A DNA stretch of 17,553 bases from the NCBI GenBank assembly GCA_021300055.1, contig JAJTHU010000206.1, forward strand, positions 1 to 17,553, given 5' to 3'. The stretch's first letter is position 1; every line of letters starts with the position of its first letter. Both the position numbers and the translations under genes were made by a program. This DNA comes from Nitrosomonadaceae bacterium (GTDB lineage Bacteria; Pseudomonadota; Gammaproteobacteria; Burkholderiales; Usitatibacteraceae). A model generated the notes under the pieces. That model was not told the origin of the DNA. It did not search any database and saw only the letters and a program-made list of their open reading frames with translations. Below are positions 7,101-14,010 of the stretch, piece by piece.

Positions 7101-7672
7101 TGGAAGCGCCGCTACTGCAACTCCGCACTGCGCGCCTCATTCTATCGACGCCAACGCAAGACCTCGCGTCAGCTGCTCGCGACTTTCATGTGCGCAACCA
7201 CGCCTTCTTGGCGCCGTGGTCACCACCGACACCAGCTAGTTTCGAAACGTTGGGCTTTTGGCAGGACTATGCCGCCAAATCGCGTGAGGCGTTTAGCGCG
7301 GGCAGCATGGTTCGCTTGTGGGTCTCGCCGGCTGAGTTGCCCGACAAAGTGATCGGCTCACTAGGGTTCTCGCAAATCTTTCGCGGGCCGTTTTGCAATG
7401 CGATTTTGGGTTATCAAATTGATGAAGCCGAGCAAGGCAAAGGGCTAATGTTTGAGGCACTTGCGGCCGGCATCGAGTACATGTTCGATCGACAAAAGCT
7501 GCACCGCATCGGCGCGAATTACATGCCCCACAACGTGCGAAGCGGCAGATTGCTCGCCAGGCTTGGGTTTCGCATCGAAGGCTACGCGAGGGACTATCTG
7601 TTCATCGACGGCGCGTGGCGCGACCACGTACTTACTGCGCTAACGAATCCGCAGATGCAGCGACCGGTTTAG
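7100..7672 (+). CDS. GNAT N-acetyltransferase, RimJ/RimL-like
   Basis: This 190-residue acetyltransferase belongs to the GNAT superfamily, RimJ/RimL-type branch. Such enzymes move acetyl from acetyl-CoA to protein N-termini or small amines. The start LQLRTARLILSTPT (7-20) is the typical first strand; IGSLGF (85-90) precedes the acetyl-CoA-binding motif with EQGKGLMFEALAAGIEYMF (111-129), where Q112-G-K-G115 is the pyrophosphate loop. HRIGANYMPHNVRSGRLLARLGF (135-157) is the classic RimJ/L end, followed by GYARDYLFIDGAWRDH. A GTG at 7097 immediately precedes the ATG at 7100; I prefer the ATG because it forms a TGATG overlap with the preceding stop. It is the last gene before the bidirectional terminator at 7691-7714. 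The true substrate is unknown, so no rim gene name is given. Confidence 0.93.
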   Translation: MEAPLLQLRTARLILSTPTQDLASAARDFHVRNHAFLAPWSPPTPASFETLGFWQDYAAKSREAFSAGSMVRLWVSPAELPDKVIGSLGFSQIFRGPFCNAILGYQIDEAEQGKGLMFEALAAGIEYMFDRQKLHRIGANYMPHNVRSGRLLARLGFRIEGYARDYLFIDGAWRDHVLTALTNPQMQRPV

Positions 7673-7690
7673 TGTTGCCCTCGATAAAGA

Positions 7691-7714
7691 AAAGGCCGCC
7701 CGAGGGCGGCCTTT
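7691..7714. terminator. Bidirectional intrinsic terminator between convergent operons
   Basis: A perfect 11-base stem, AAAGGCCGCCC (7691-7701) with GGGCGGCCTTT (7704-7714), encloses only two bases. In practice this is a GC-rich stem of about eight pairs with a tetraloop. T-rich sequence follows in both directions: TTTGTGTTT on the plus strand and TTTTCTTTAT on the minus strand. It lies between the plus-strand acetyltransferase operon and the minus-strand sulfide dehydrogenase operon and can serve both. Confidence 0.93.
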
Positions 7715-7735
7715 GTGTTTCGATTTCGTGCGCGC

Positions 7736-9013
7736 TTAGGCAAGTGTGTCCGCCCAAATATTCTTCGCCCACGCCATCGCGTACTGCGCTTCGAGTTCGT
7801 TCGCCGCTGAGGACACACCACCCGACCCCGGGACGGTCTTCATGGTCTTGTCTTTTTCGTCGTACTTGTGAATCGACGCAACGTGAACCACGCGGTCTGC
7901 CGATACAAACGAATAGCACGTGTTGTTCAGTGTGGGCGATGGATTTGGTGCTTCGCCCGACAACAGCGCCACCACCGCAGCCGCACACGTTTTGCCGTGA
8001 TTGTTCGCCATGTGTGCAGACTTCGGCATGAGTGGTGCGATCTGCAGCGCGTCACCCAGCAGGTGAACGCCGGGGACGTTTTTGGCCTCGTAAGTGATCC
8101 AGTTGATTTCGCACCAACGACGATTGGCGGTAATGAAGGGGTCTGCGATCTTGCCGGCCTTCATCGGTGGCAGCACGTTGAGTACGTCGGCCTTCACGTC
8201 ACCGAACTCAAGCTTGGCTGTCGAGGTGCGCGTATCAACGTCAGTCACCTTGGATTGGCCGCGGTACTCGACGATACCGCCATACATATCTGCCCAAGCC
8301 TTCTTAAACAGGCCTGGCTTGGATACGACGTCCATGTTCGCGTCGAGAATGAGCACCTTCGACTTCGGCTTGAATTGCTTGAAGTACGAGGCGACTTGGC
8401 AGGCTCGTTCGTACGGGCCGGGTGGGCAACGATACGGCGCTTCAGGAATTGAGAGCGCGTATACACCACCATCTTTCATCGCTTCAAGTTGGCGACGCAA
8501 GCCGACGGTTTGTGGGCCAGCCTTCCAAGCGTGCAAGTAGCGCGCCTGCGCGTCGGCGTTGTTGAGTCCGGGCACCAGCTCGTACATGAAGTCGATACCC
8601 GGCGAAAGAACTACGCGATCAAACGGCAAGACATCGCCAGAAGCAAGTCGCACCTGCTTTTTCTCGACGTCAATGGCGGTCGCTTCGCCACGCACAAGAC
8701 GTACGCCCCACTTGTTCTGCAGCGTGTCGTAGGACATCGTGACGTCCTCGATCTTCTGTGATCCACCGAGCACCAAGTTCGAGATCGGGCACGATACGAA
8801 TGACGTGTTGCGCTCGACAACCGTCACATCAAAATTCGGTGCCCACATCTTGATGTACTTCGCCGCAGTCGCGCCACCATAGCCGCCGCCGACGATTACA
8901 ACCTTGGGGCCGCTAGCGCCACCGACGCTCGCACAACCTGAGATGCTCGCGATCGCGCCAGCACCCGCGGTCGCCGCGCCTGCCTTGATAAATCCTCTGC
9001 GATTAATTGTCAT
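7736..9013 (-). CDS. fccB: Flavocytochrome c sulfide dehydrogenase flavoprotein subunit (FccB-like)
   Basis: This 425-residue periplasmic flavoprotein of the FccB/SoxF family oxidises sulfide and passes electrons to a cytochrome c. It opens with a twin-arginine motif NRRGFIK (4-10) and a hydrophobic Ala/Gly stretch to about residue 22, so export is by Tat. The FAD-binding site KVVIVGGGYGGATAA (37-51) follows. Two cysteines fit the redox-active disulfide of the family: C196 in YRCPPGPYERAC and C301 in RRWCEINWITYEA. VHLLGDA (316-322) is the second FAD-contact motif, and the C-terminus (about 365-425) has the FCSD flavin-binding domain. I24-S25-G26-C27 fits a lipobox, so the mature protein may be a lipoprotein. 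It lies 9 bases downstream of the cytochrome gene and ends before the shared terminator. Confidence 0.93.
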   Translation of the reverse strand: MTINRRGFIKAGAATAGAGAIASISGCASVGGASGPKVVIVGGGYGGATAAKYIKMWAPNFDVTVVERNTSFVSCPISNLVLGGSQKIEDVTMSYDTLQNKWGVRLVRGEATAIDVEKKQVRLASGDVLPFDRVVLSPGIDFMYELVPGLNNADAQARYLHAWKAGPQTVGLRRQLEAMKDGGVYALSIPEAPYRCPPGPYERACQVASYFKQFKPKSKVLILDANMDVVSKPGLFKKAWADMYGGIVEYRGQSKVTDVDTRTSTAKLEFGDVKADVLNVLPPMKAGKIADPFITANRRWCEINWITYEAKNVPGVHLLGDALQIAPLMPKSAHMANNHGKTCAAAVVALLSGEAPNPSPTLNNTCYSFVSADRVVHVASIHKYDEKDKTMKTVPGSGGVSSAANELEAQYAMAWAKNIWADTLA

Positions 9014-9022
9014 CTTGGCCCC

Positions 9023-9439
9023 CTAGCGCTTTTGTGCTGCAAAGAAATCGGCCATCGCTGCAATCTCAGCATCCGTATAGCCCTTGGCGATTTGATGCAT
9101 TAGCGTTGCCTCGCGTTTTCCATCCTTGAAGAGCTTCATTTGCGTAACGAAGTACTCTTTATTCATACCCGCGAGACCAACCACCGCACCACCAACCGAC
9201 TGGCCGTTGGTGCCATGACAAGCTGAGCAAGTCGCCGCCATGGATCGGACCCCCTTCGGTGTCAGATTCGATGCAGCAAACTGTGGTGCTGGCGGCGCAG
9301 CCGGGGCTGCTGCTGGCGCTGCCGGTGCGCTGGCGGGCGGCGTGCTCGGGGCTTGCGCATGGGCCATCACGACGAACATCGCTAAAGCACCACTTGCGGC
9401 CGCGCGCGCCAATGCGCGCGGAATGGACTCGGCGTACAT
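9023..9439 (-). CDS. Monohaem c-type cytochrome, partner of FccB-like subunit
   Basis: This 138-residue exported class I cytochrome c is the probable electron-accepting partner of the adjacent flavoprotein. Residues 1-30 form a Sec signal peptide with an MAHAQA-type cleavage site; an Ala/Pro-rich linker (31-52) follows, then the haem-binding CSACH (71-75), and M114 in LMHQIAKGYTDAEIAAM is the likely axial ligand. Only one CXXCH is present, whereas classical FccA of purple sulfur bacteria is dihaem, so it resembles the short monohaem subunits found in other sulfide dehydrogenases. The upstream ATG at 9514 would add 25 residues of uncharacteristic sequence; the start at 9439 has a GAGGAG ribosome binding site and yields a clean signal peptide. 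It precedes fccB by 9 bases. Confidence 0.92.
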   Translation of the reverse strand: MYAESIPRALARAAASGALAMFVVMAHAQAPSTPPASAPAAPAAAPAAPPAPQFAASNLTPKGVRSMAATCSACHGTNGQSVGGAVVGLAGMNKEYFVTQMKLFKDGKREATLMHQIAKGYTDAEIAAMADFFAAQKR

Positions 9440-9612
9440 ATCGATCTCCTCAGTATCGTTATTGCGGCGAATAGTAGGATGGTGGTTGGTAATCATGTCG
9501 CTGGCCAACCTCAATCTCAGCCAACTTTACGCGACTCGGCGTGGAATGCAAAAGAATCGGCGGTCATTTGCGCACACCCTAGGCTTTCTCCTAAGTGCGG
9601 CGCGACCACAAA

Positions 9613-9640
9613 AGAAAAGCCCCGTATGACGCGGGGCTTT
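9613..9640 (-). terminator. Intrinsic terminator after clpA
   Basis: On the minus strand the hairpin is AAAAGCCCCG (9631-9640) with CGGGGCTTTT (9614-9623), a perfect 10-base stem around 7 bases, followed by TTTTCTTTTG. It sits 31 bases beyond the clpA stop (9671). The remaining 170 bases up to the cytochrome gene carry no gene; the promoter of the cytochrome-fccB pair must be there. A TACTAT box (9476-9481, minus strand) is the only -10 match I noticed, and its -35 is poor. Confidence 0.92.
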
Positions 9641-9670
9641 TGCACGTTATCGCTGCACTGCAACAAAGAA

Positions 9671-11962
9671 TCAAGTCTCCTGTGGCGTTGGCTCTTTGCT
9701 CTCGCTGTCGGTGCTGCTCGCGCTATCGAGGATATCCAAGCTCACCTTATCGTCCGCCCCCACATCGATGGTGACCTTCCCGCCATTCGCGAGACGTCCA
9801 AACAGCAGTTCATCGGCCAGCGCGCGGCGGATCGTGTCCTGAATCAGTCGCGACATGGGACGTGCGCCCATCAGTGGATCGAATCCATTCTTGGCGAGGT
9901 ACTTCTTCAGCGCCTCGGTAAAGGTCGCTTCGACTTTCTTCTCAGACAGCTGCGCTTCCAACTGCATCAAGAACTTGTCGACCACCTGCAGGATGATCTG
10001 CTCATTGAGCGGGCTGAAGGAAATTGTTGCGTCGAGACGGTTGCGGAACTCCGGCGTGAACATCCGTTTGATCTCGGCCATTTCGTCGCCGGCTTTTTTG
10101 TCCGTCGTGAAACCAATCGACGTCTTCGACAACTCCGACGCGCCCGCGTTAGTCGTCATGATGATCACGACGTTGCGGAAGTCCGCTTTGCGACCGTTGT
10201 TGTCTGTGAGCGTGCCGTGGTCCATCACCTGCAGCAGGACATTGAAAATATCCGGGTGCGCTTTTTCGATTTCGTCGAGCAACAACACGCAGTAAGGCTG
10301 CTTGGTGATCGCCTCGGTCATCAACCCGCCCTGGTCGAAACCAACGTATCCCGGGGGCGCACCGATTAAACGCGAAACGGCGTGACGCTCCATGTACTCG
10401 GACATATCGAAGCGAACCAGTTCAATGCCCAGAATGAACGCGAGCTGCTTGGCGACTTCGGTCTTGCCGACCCCGGTTGGACCTGAGAACAAGAATGAAC
10501 CGATAGGTTTGGTCGTGCTGCCCAAGCCTGAGCGCGCCATCTTGATCGCGGCGGCCAAGGCTTCGATCGCCTTGTCTTGACCGAACACGACCGATTTGAG
10601 ATCGCGCTCAAGCGTTTTGAGGGCATTGCGATCGTCGCTCGAAACATTGCGCGCCGGGATGCGTGCAATTTTGGCGATGATCTCTTCGATCTCCGTCTTG
10701 CCGATGGTTTTCTTCTGCTTCCACTTAGGTGCGATGCGCTGGGCAGCACCGGCTTCGTCGATGACATCTATCGCCTTATCGGGCAGATGACGGTCGTTAA
10801 TGTATTTGGCCGAGAGCTCAGCGGCCGTGGTGAGCGCGCTCGATGTGTACTTGACCCCGTGGTGAAGCTCGAAACGCGACTTGAGCCCCTTAAGGATTTC
10901 AATGGTCTCTGGAACAGAAGGCTCGTTGACGTCGATCTTTTGGAAACGTCGCGAAAGTGCATGATCTTTTTCGAACACACCGCGGAATTCTTGGTAGGTG
11001 GTCGCGCCGATGCACTTCAAGGCCCCAGAGGACAGCGCGGGCTTCAACAGGTTGGATGCGTCGAGCGTGCCACCCGAAGCCGATCCTGCGCCGATCAGCG
11101 TGTGGATCTCGTCGATAAACAGAATGGCATTGGGGTTGTCGTGCAGTTGCTTCAACACTGCCTTAAGGCGTTGCTCAAAGTCACCGCGGTACTTGGTACC
11201 AGCCAATAGGGCGCCCATGTCGAGCGCATATACAACGCACTTCGACAAAATCTCGGGAACCTCACCGTCCACGATGCGTTTGGCTAACCCCTCTGCAATG
11301 GCGGTTTTGCCAACGCCGGCCTCGCCAACGAGCAGTGGATTGTTCTTGCGGCGTCGACAAAGAATTTGCACAACGCGCTCAACTTCGTGTTCGCGCCCGA
11401 TGAGCGGATCAATCTTGCCGTCGATCGCGTTTTGGTTCAGGTTAGTGGTGAACTGATCGAGCGCGCCGCCAGCCTGTTCGCTCTCGGCCGTCTCGGCCTC
11501 GCCCTCTGGTTTGTCGGGGTTCTGCGGCGCGGCTTTGGAGATACCGTGCGAGATGAAGTTAACAACATCTAGGCGCGATACGCCTTGCTGGTGCAAGTAG
11601 TACACCGCGTGCGAATCCTTCTCGCCGTAAATCGCCACCATCACGTTCGAACCCATTACCTCTTTCTTGCCTGAGGACTGAACGTGAAGAATGGCGCGTT
11701 GGATCACGCGCTGAAAACCCAGTGTCGGTTGGGTGTTCACCTCGCCATCGCCGGCGACGATCGGCGTATGTTGTTCGATGAACTCGGTCAGGTTCTTGCG
11801 AAGCTCGTCTACTTTGGCCGCGCAAGCCTTCAGCACCTCCTGAGCGGACGGATTGTCCAGAAGGGCAAGCAAAAGGTGCTCGACAGTGATGAACTCGTGA
11901 CGCTTGTGTCGAGCCTCGACAAACGCAGCGTGTAAGCTCATCTCAAGTTCGTGGGCAATCAT
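9671..11962 (-). CDS. clpA: ATP-dependent Clp protease ATP-binding subunit ClpA
   Basis: ClpA is the cytoplasmic hexameric unfoldase that feeds substrates to ClpP, including N-degron proteins delivered by ClpS. The 763-residue length is normal. The N-terminal Clp-N repeat region starts MIAHELEMSLHAAFVEAR and extends to about 140, where it ends VVNFISHG. Domain D1 carries Walker A GEAGVGKT (213-220) and Walker B LFIDEIH (281-287); D2 carries Walker A GPTGVGKT (494-501) and Walker B LLLDEIE (560-566). The IGF triplet (616-618) is the ClpP-docking loop. The C-terminus ends in an acidic Ser/Thr-rich tail (746-763), longer than strictly needed. A ribosome binding site AAGGAAG lies upstream of the ATG. 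The gap to clpS is 289 bases, longer than the short gaps often seen, and contains the block described at 12062-12245. Confidence 0.98.
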   Translation of the reverse strand: MIAHELEMSLHAAFVEARHKRHEFITVEHLLLALLDNPSAQEVLKACAAKVDELRKNLTEFIEQHTPIVAGDGEVNTQPTLGFQRVIQRAILHVQSSGKKEVMGSNVMVAIYGEKDSHAVYYLHQQGVSRLDVVNFISHGISKAAPQNPDKPEGEAETAESEQAGGALDQFTTNLNQNAIDGKIDPLIGREHEVERVVQILCRRRKNNPLLVGEAGVGKTAIAEGLAKRIVDGEVPEILSKCVVYALDMGALLAGTKYRGDFEQRLKAVLKQLHDNPNAILFIDEIHTLIGAGSASGGTLDASNLLKPALSSGALKCIGATTYQEFRGVFEKDHALSRRFQKIDVNEPSVPETIEILKGLKSRFELHHGVKYTSSALTTAAELSAKYINDRHLPDKAIDVIDEAGAAQRIAPKWKQKKTIGKTEIEEIIAKIARIPARNVSSDDRNALKTLERDLKSVVFGQDKAIEALAAAIKMARSGLGSTTKPIGSFLFSGPTGVGKTEVAKQLAFILGIELVRFDMSEYMERHAVSRLIGAPPGYVGFDQGGLMTEAITKQPYCVLLLDEIEKAHPDIFNVLLQVMDHGTLTDNNGRKADFRNVVIIMTTNAGASELSKTSIGFTTDKKAGDEMAEIKRMFTPEFRNRLDATISFSPLNEQIILQVVDKFLMQLEAQLSEKKVEATFTEALKKYLAKNGFDPLMGARPMSRLIQDTIRRALADELLFGRLANGGKVTIDVGADDKVSLDILDSASSTDSESKEPTPQET

Positions 11963-12009
11963 GATCTTCCTTTAGCAGCGGGCGCAACGCGTTGATGCAA
12001 GCGCCCTAA

Positions 12010-12037
12010 TTACAACTTACAACTCACAACTTACAAC
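12010..12037. repeat. Tandem heptanucleotide repeat (four units) upstream of clpA
   Basis: Four head-to-tail 7-base units are present: TTACAAC, TTACAAC, TCACAAC, TTACAAC; a degenerate fifth (GCACAAA) follows. On the clpA strand this reads GTTGTAA with one variant. It lies about 50 to 75 bases in front of the clpA start. A change of unit number would alter spacing between any upstream promoter and clpA, but no promoter can be assigned to it with confidence. Confidence 0.85.
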
Positions 12038-12061
12038 GCACAAACTGTAACTTGAATCTAG

Positions 12062-12245
12062 TTGGTGCAAAAAAATCGCTCCTTGCACCATTGTGCAGCA
12101 ATCCAGCCTCTTATCGCGTCCGATTACTTTAAGTGGGGATGGTTCAGCGAATTTCATCCCCCGTCAAAATCCACCAAGATGCCTTACCGCCTTCTAAGCA
12201 ATCCTTGTTCCAGGCGGCGGCAAAACGCCGCAAGTCTGCGGTAAG
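12062..12245. other. Structured, unexplained intergenic block between clpS and clpA
   Basis: Several stems lie in this block: TGGTGCAA (12063-12070) with TTGCACCA (12083-12090), alternatively TGCAC (12084-12088) with GTGCA (12093-12097); GGGGATG (12135-12141) with CATCCCC (12155-12161), perfect with a 13-base loop; and an outer CTTACCGC (12183-12190) with GCGGTAAG (12238-12245) that encloses GCGGC (12217-12221) with GCCGC (12227-12231). The plus strand also holds a 60-codon frame beginning with TTG and ending TAA at 12244. It has no clear ribosome binding site and would be antisense to the clpSA run. Candidate explanations are a structured RNA or leader of clpA, a dispersed repeat, or remnants of an inserted gene. 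I do not recognise a family. Confidence 0.5.
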
Positions 12246-12251
12246 CCACGT

Positions 12252-12581
12252 TCACACTTCTTCCATGCCGCAGCGCAGCGGGTGCTCAAAGGCCCGCGCG
12301 TGATCCATCACCTGCTCGACCTTCATGGCCGCGACGTCGCGTGGGTAAACACCGCAGACCCCACGACCCTCGGTATGCACCTTAAGCATGATTTGAGTCG
12401 CCCGTTCATGACTGTGGGCGAATACGCGCTCAAGAATATCGACGACAAACTCCATCGGTGTGTAGTCATCGTTGTACATGAGCACTTGCCACATGGCCGG
12501 CGGCTTGGTTTTCGCCGGACGCTCTTGCAGTTCGGTTCCGCTCCCCGGTCGACCGGGATTGCCCTGATTCTTTGATGCCAT
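12252..12581 (-). CDS. clpS: ClpS, N-degron adaptor for ClpA
   Basis: ClpS recognises bulky hydrophobic N-termini and hands the proteins to ClpAP. The 109-residue length is normal. The unstructured tail (1-28) is rich in Pro, Lys and Gly, as required for ClpA engagement. The folded core begins WQVLMYNDDYTPMEFVVD (31-48), with N37, D38, D39, T41 and M43 lining the N-degron pocket, and H69 in LKVHTEG corresponds to the conserved pocket His. The C-terminus ends at VRCGMEEV-like residues: PLRCGMEEV. The start ATG at 12581 has GAAGGAAC just upstream as ribosome binding site. It precedes clpA on the same strand, separated by 289 bases; whether both are on one transcript is uncertain because of the structured block between. 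Confidence 0.97.
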   Translation of the reverse strand: MASKNQGNPGRPGSGTELQERPAKTKPPAMWQVLMYNDDYTPMEFVVDILERVFAHSHERATQIMLKVHTEGRGVCGVYPRDVAAMKVEQVMDHARAFEHPLRCGMEEV

Positions 12582-12666
12582 GTTCCTTCAGTTCTGCGTA
12601 ATCCGCCGAAATCCTACACGGAGCCCTACTGACTGGGACATACCAGCATAGGCGCGAGTTGCTATG

Positions 12667-12696
12667 ATGATATTGATAAGTAGCGCCGGAATTCAA
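12667..12696 (-). promoter_or_regulatory. Candidate sigma-70 promoter for clpS
   Basis: On the minus strand the -35 box TTGAAT (12691-12696) and the -10 box TATCAT (12667-12672) are 18 bases apart, with four and five of six consensus matches. The start of transcription would be near 12660, giving a leader of about 80 bases. A neighbouring overlapping CAT-rich stretch makes the exact -10 uncertain. Confidence 0.4.
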
Positions 12697-12806
12697 GCGC
12701 AAACAACACGAATGCCAATGATCGTGCCGAGACCGCGTTATCGGCGCAAATCTGACGGTGTTTTGGTAAATATGCCACGCCGTGTTGCAAAAAAGCCGGT
12801 AAACTC

Positions 12807-12835
12807 TTGACTAAGCAATGACTGGTGGGTAAAAG
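12807..12835 (+). promoter_or_regulatory. Candidate sigma-70 promoter for the cold-shock gene
   Basis: The -35 box TTGACT (12807-12812) and a weak -10 box TAAAAG (12830-12835) are 17 bases apart, five and four of six matches. Transcription from about 12842 would give a leader of roughly 115 bases, in line with the long leaders of cspA-type genes. The whole 12582-12955 region (374 bases) contains this promoter, the clpS promoter candidate and the leader hairpin, and no gene that I can support. Confidence 0.45.
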
Positions 12836-12890
12836 TCAGGCTTGGAGTGTGGCTTTGAGGTTTTCTGCATTTGCATCATGCGGTTGCGGG

Positions 12891-12945
12891 CCTTGAAAAG
12901 CGATACGTTTCCGGGGCTCTCCAACCCGATATCTTTTCAATAAGG
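12891..12945 (+). promoter_or_regulatory. Leader hairpin able to pair with the cspA ribosome binding site
   Basis: TTGAAAAG (12893-12900) pairs with CTTTTCAA (12933-12940). The two C bases at 12891-12892 can continue on G12944-G12945, which are the GG of the AAGGA ribosome binding site (12942-12946), with a three-base bulge. The stem thus brackets the site used by the gene at 12956. Temperature-dependent folding of leaders is established for E. coli cspA; its operation here is inference. Confidence 0.55.
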
Positions 12946-12955
12946 ATGCAATTGC

Positions 12956-13159
12956 ATGGCAACAGGTACAGTGAAGTGGTTTAACGACGCCAAGGGTTAT
13001 GGTTTTATTACACCCGATGACGGCAGCGAAGATCTTTTCGCGCATTTCTCGGCGATTCAAATGAGCGGCTTCAAGACCTTGAAAGAAGGTCAAAAGGTTG
13101 CCTTCGAAGTGACCCAAGGCCCTAAGGGCAAGCAAGCTTCGAATATCAACAACGCCTGA
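12956..13159 (+). CDS. cspA: CspA-family cold-shock protein
   Basis: This is a 67-residue single cold-shock domain protein, a five-stranded OB-fold that binds single-stranded RNA and DNA and melts RNA structure. It reads MATGTVKWFNDAKGYGFITP, with RNP1 KGYGFI (13-18) and RNP2 DLFAHF (26-31); the rest, FKTLKEGQKVAFEVTQGPKG, is standard. The ribosome binding site AAGGA lies nine bases before the ATG. It stands alone in its transcript to the terminator at 13177. Which paralogue (cspA, cspD or another) cannot be decided from this window, and cold induction is not shown by the coding sequence itself; the long leader makes it plausible. Confidence 0.95.
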   Translation: MATGTVKWFNDAKGYGFITPDDGSEDLFAHFSAIQMSGFKTLKEGQKVAFEVTQGPKGKQASNINNA

Positions 13160-13176
13160 TAGCGCTTGTTGAACCG

Positions 13177-13210
13177 AAAAACCCTCGCAGTAATGCGGGG
13201 GTTTTTTGTT
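13177..13210 (+). terminator. Intrinsic terminator after the cold-shock gene
   Basis: AAAAACCCTCGC (13177-13188) pairs with GCGGGGGTTTTT (13195-13206) around the loop AGTAAT, with one G-T pair, and the run TTTTTTGTTTTT follows. It starts 18 bases after the cspA stop. The rluE start lies only about 18 bases beyond it, so any transcription of rluE from the left must read through. Confidence 0.92.
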
Positions 13211-13227
13211 TTTAGGGCCCCCAACTC

Positions 13228-13824
13228 GTGCTGATCGCGTTCAACAAACCCTACGGCGTCGTTTGCCAGTTCAGCGCCTCGGGTGACCGACCCACGCTGA
13301 AGGACTTCATTTCAGTCCCAAATGTGTATCCGGCGGGTAGGCTGGACACAGATAGTGAAGGACTGGTCCTCCTGACAGACGACGGCGCGTTGCAAGCTCG
13401 AATCTCCTCACCGCGGCACAAACTCGCCAAAACTTATTGGGCCCAAGTTGAAGGTGCTCCGAGCGCCGCAGATCTCCAGAGGCTGAGGACGCCGCTTGAC
13501 CTGGGTGACTTCATCACGCTACCTGCGGCGGATGCACGGCTCTGCGATGGGTCCAGCGTAAGTGAGCGCTCTCCTCCGATACGCTATCGGGCATCCATCC
13601 CGACGAGTTGGGTAGAAATCTCGCTAACTGAAGGCAAAAACCGCCAAGTTCGTCGAATGACAGCCAAAATCGGCTTCCCGACCCTTCGTCTATTGCGCAT
13701 TGCAATCGGGCCGTTCTCACTTCCGTCGCTGCAGCTCGCGCCCGGGGAGTGGATCGAAGTCGCCGCCGACGCGCTCGGCGCCCATCCGCGCGGCCCGTCT
13801 CGATCGGCTACCCCGAGAAAATGA
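13228..13824 (+). CDS. rluE: 23S rRNA pseudouridine synthase RluE-like
   Basis: This 198-residue protein is of the RsuA/RluB/RluE/RluF family, closest in pattern to RluE, which converts U2457 of 23S rRNA to pseudouridine. The start is MLIAFNKPYGVVCQF. The catalytic Asp is D40 in PAGRLDTDSEGLVLLT; ARISSPRHKLAKTYWAQVEG (57-76) and IPTSWVEISLTEGKNRQVRR (129-148) are the family's second and third motifs, and GFPTLRLLRIAIGPF ends the core. No S4 domain precedes it, as in RluE. The GTG start is the only start in frame after an in-frame TAG at 13213, and there is no clear ribosome binding site. A Ser/Pro/Arg tail (about 184-198) extends past the fold. Transcription probably depends on a weak promoter or on cspA read-through. 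Confidence 0.93.
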   Translation: MLIAFNKPYGVVCQFSASGDRPTLKDFISVPNVYPAGRLDTDSEGLVLLTDDGALQARISSPRHKLAKTYWAQVEGAPSAADLQRLRTPLDLGDFITLPAADARLCDGSSVSERSPPIRYRASIPTSWVEISLTEGKNRQVRRMTAKIGFPTLRLLRIAIGPFSLPSLQLAPGEWIEVAADALGAHPRGPSRSATPRK

Positions 13825-13900
13825 TTTGTGTCTCAGTGCCAAGAATTGCCCAAATTCCCTGTCGATTGAACAACTTAGCGGCGAAAACACCACAAAAAAT

Positions 13901-13929
13901 GTGTCAAACCCGTGTCAACCCGCTAGAAT
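13901..13929 (+). promoter_or_regulatory. Candidate promoter for the small Ala/Lys-rich protein
   Basis: The -35 box GTGTCA (13901-13906) and the -10 box TAGAAT (13924-13929) are 17 bases apart, with four and five of six matches. A direct repeat, GTGTCAAACCC followed by GTGTCAACCC, spans the -35 and spacer. Transcription from about 13936 would give a leader of about 115 bases. Confidence 0.45.
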
Positions 13930-14010
13930 AATGCGCGTTAATCGCCCTGACAGGCAACAGAACCAGAGCAACACAGCTCGACCGCGAAAAGCAAGTTCCC
14001 AGTATCTGTC

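Noticed and set aside
9440..9514. Longer cytochrome start at 9514
   Set aside because: It would place 25 hydrophilic residues before a good signal peptide, while the ATG at 9439 has a GAGGAG site at the right distance.
9479..10369. 296-codon open frame on the plus strand opposite the clpA 3' end
   Set aside because: It spans the clpA terminator and the C-terminal coding region of clpA and resembles no protein; it is a shadow.
12063..12097. Possible NtrC/sigma-54 type site (TGCAC...GTGCA near a T-rich stretch)
   Set aside because: The half-site spacing (4 bases between TGCAC and GTGCA) and the distance between possible GG and GC elements do not fit the known NtrC and sigma-54 patterns.
12062..12244. 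60-codon frame on the plus strand between clpS and clpA
   Set aside because: It begins with TTG, has no clear ribosome binding site and is antisense to the clpSA run. It is listed only as a property of the unexplained block, not as a gene.
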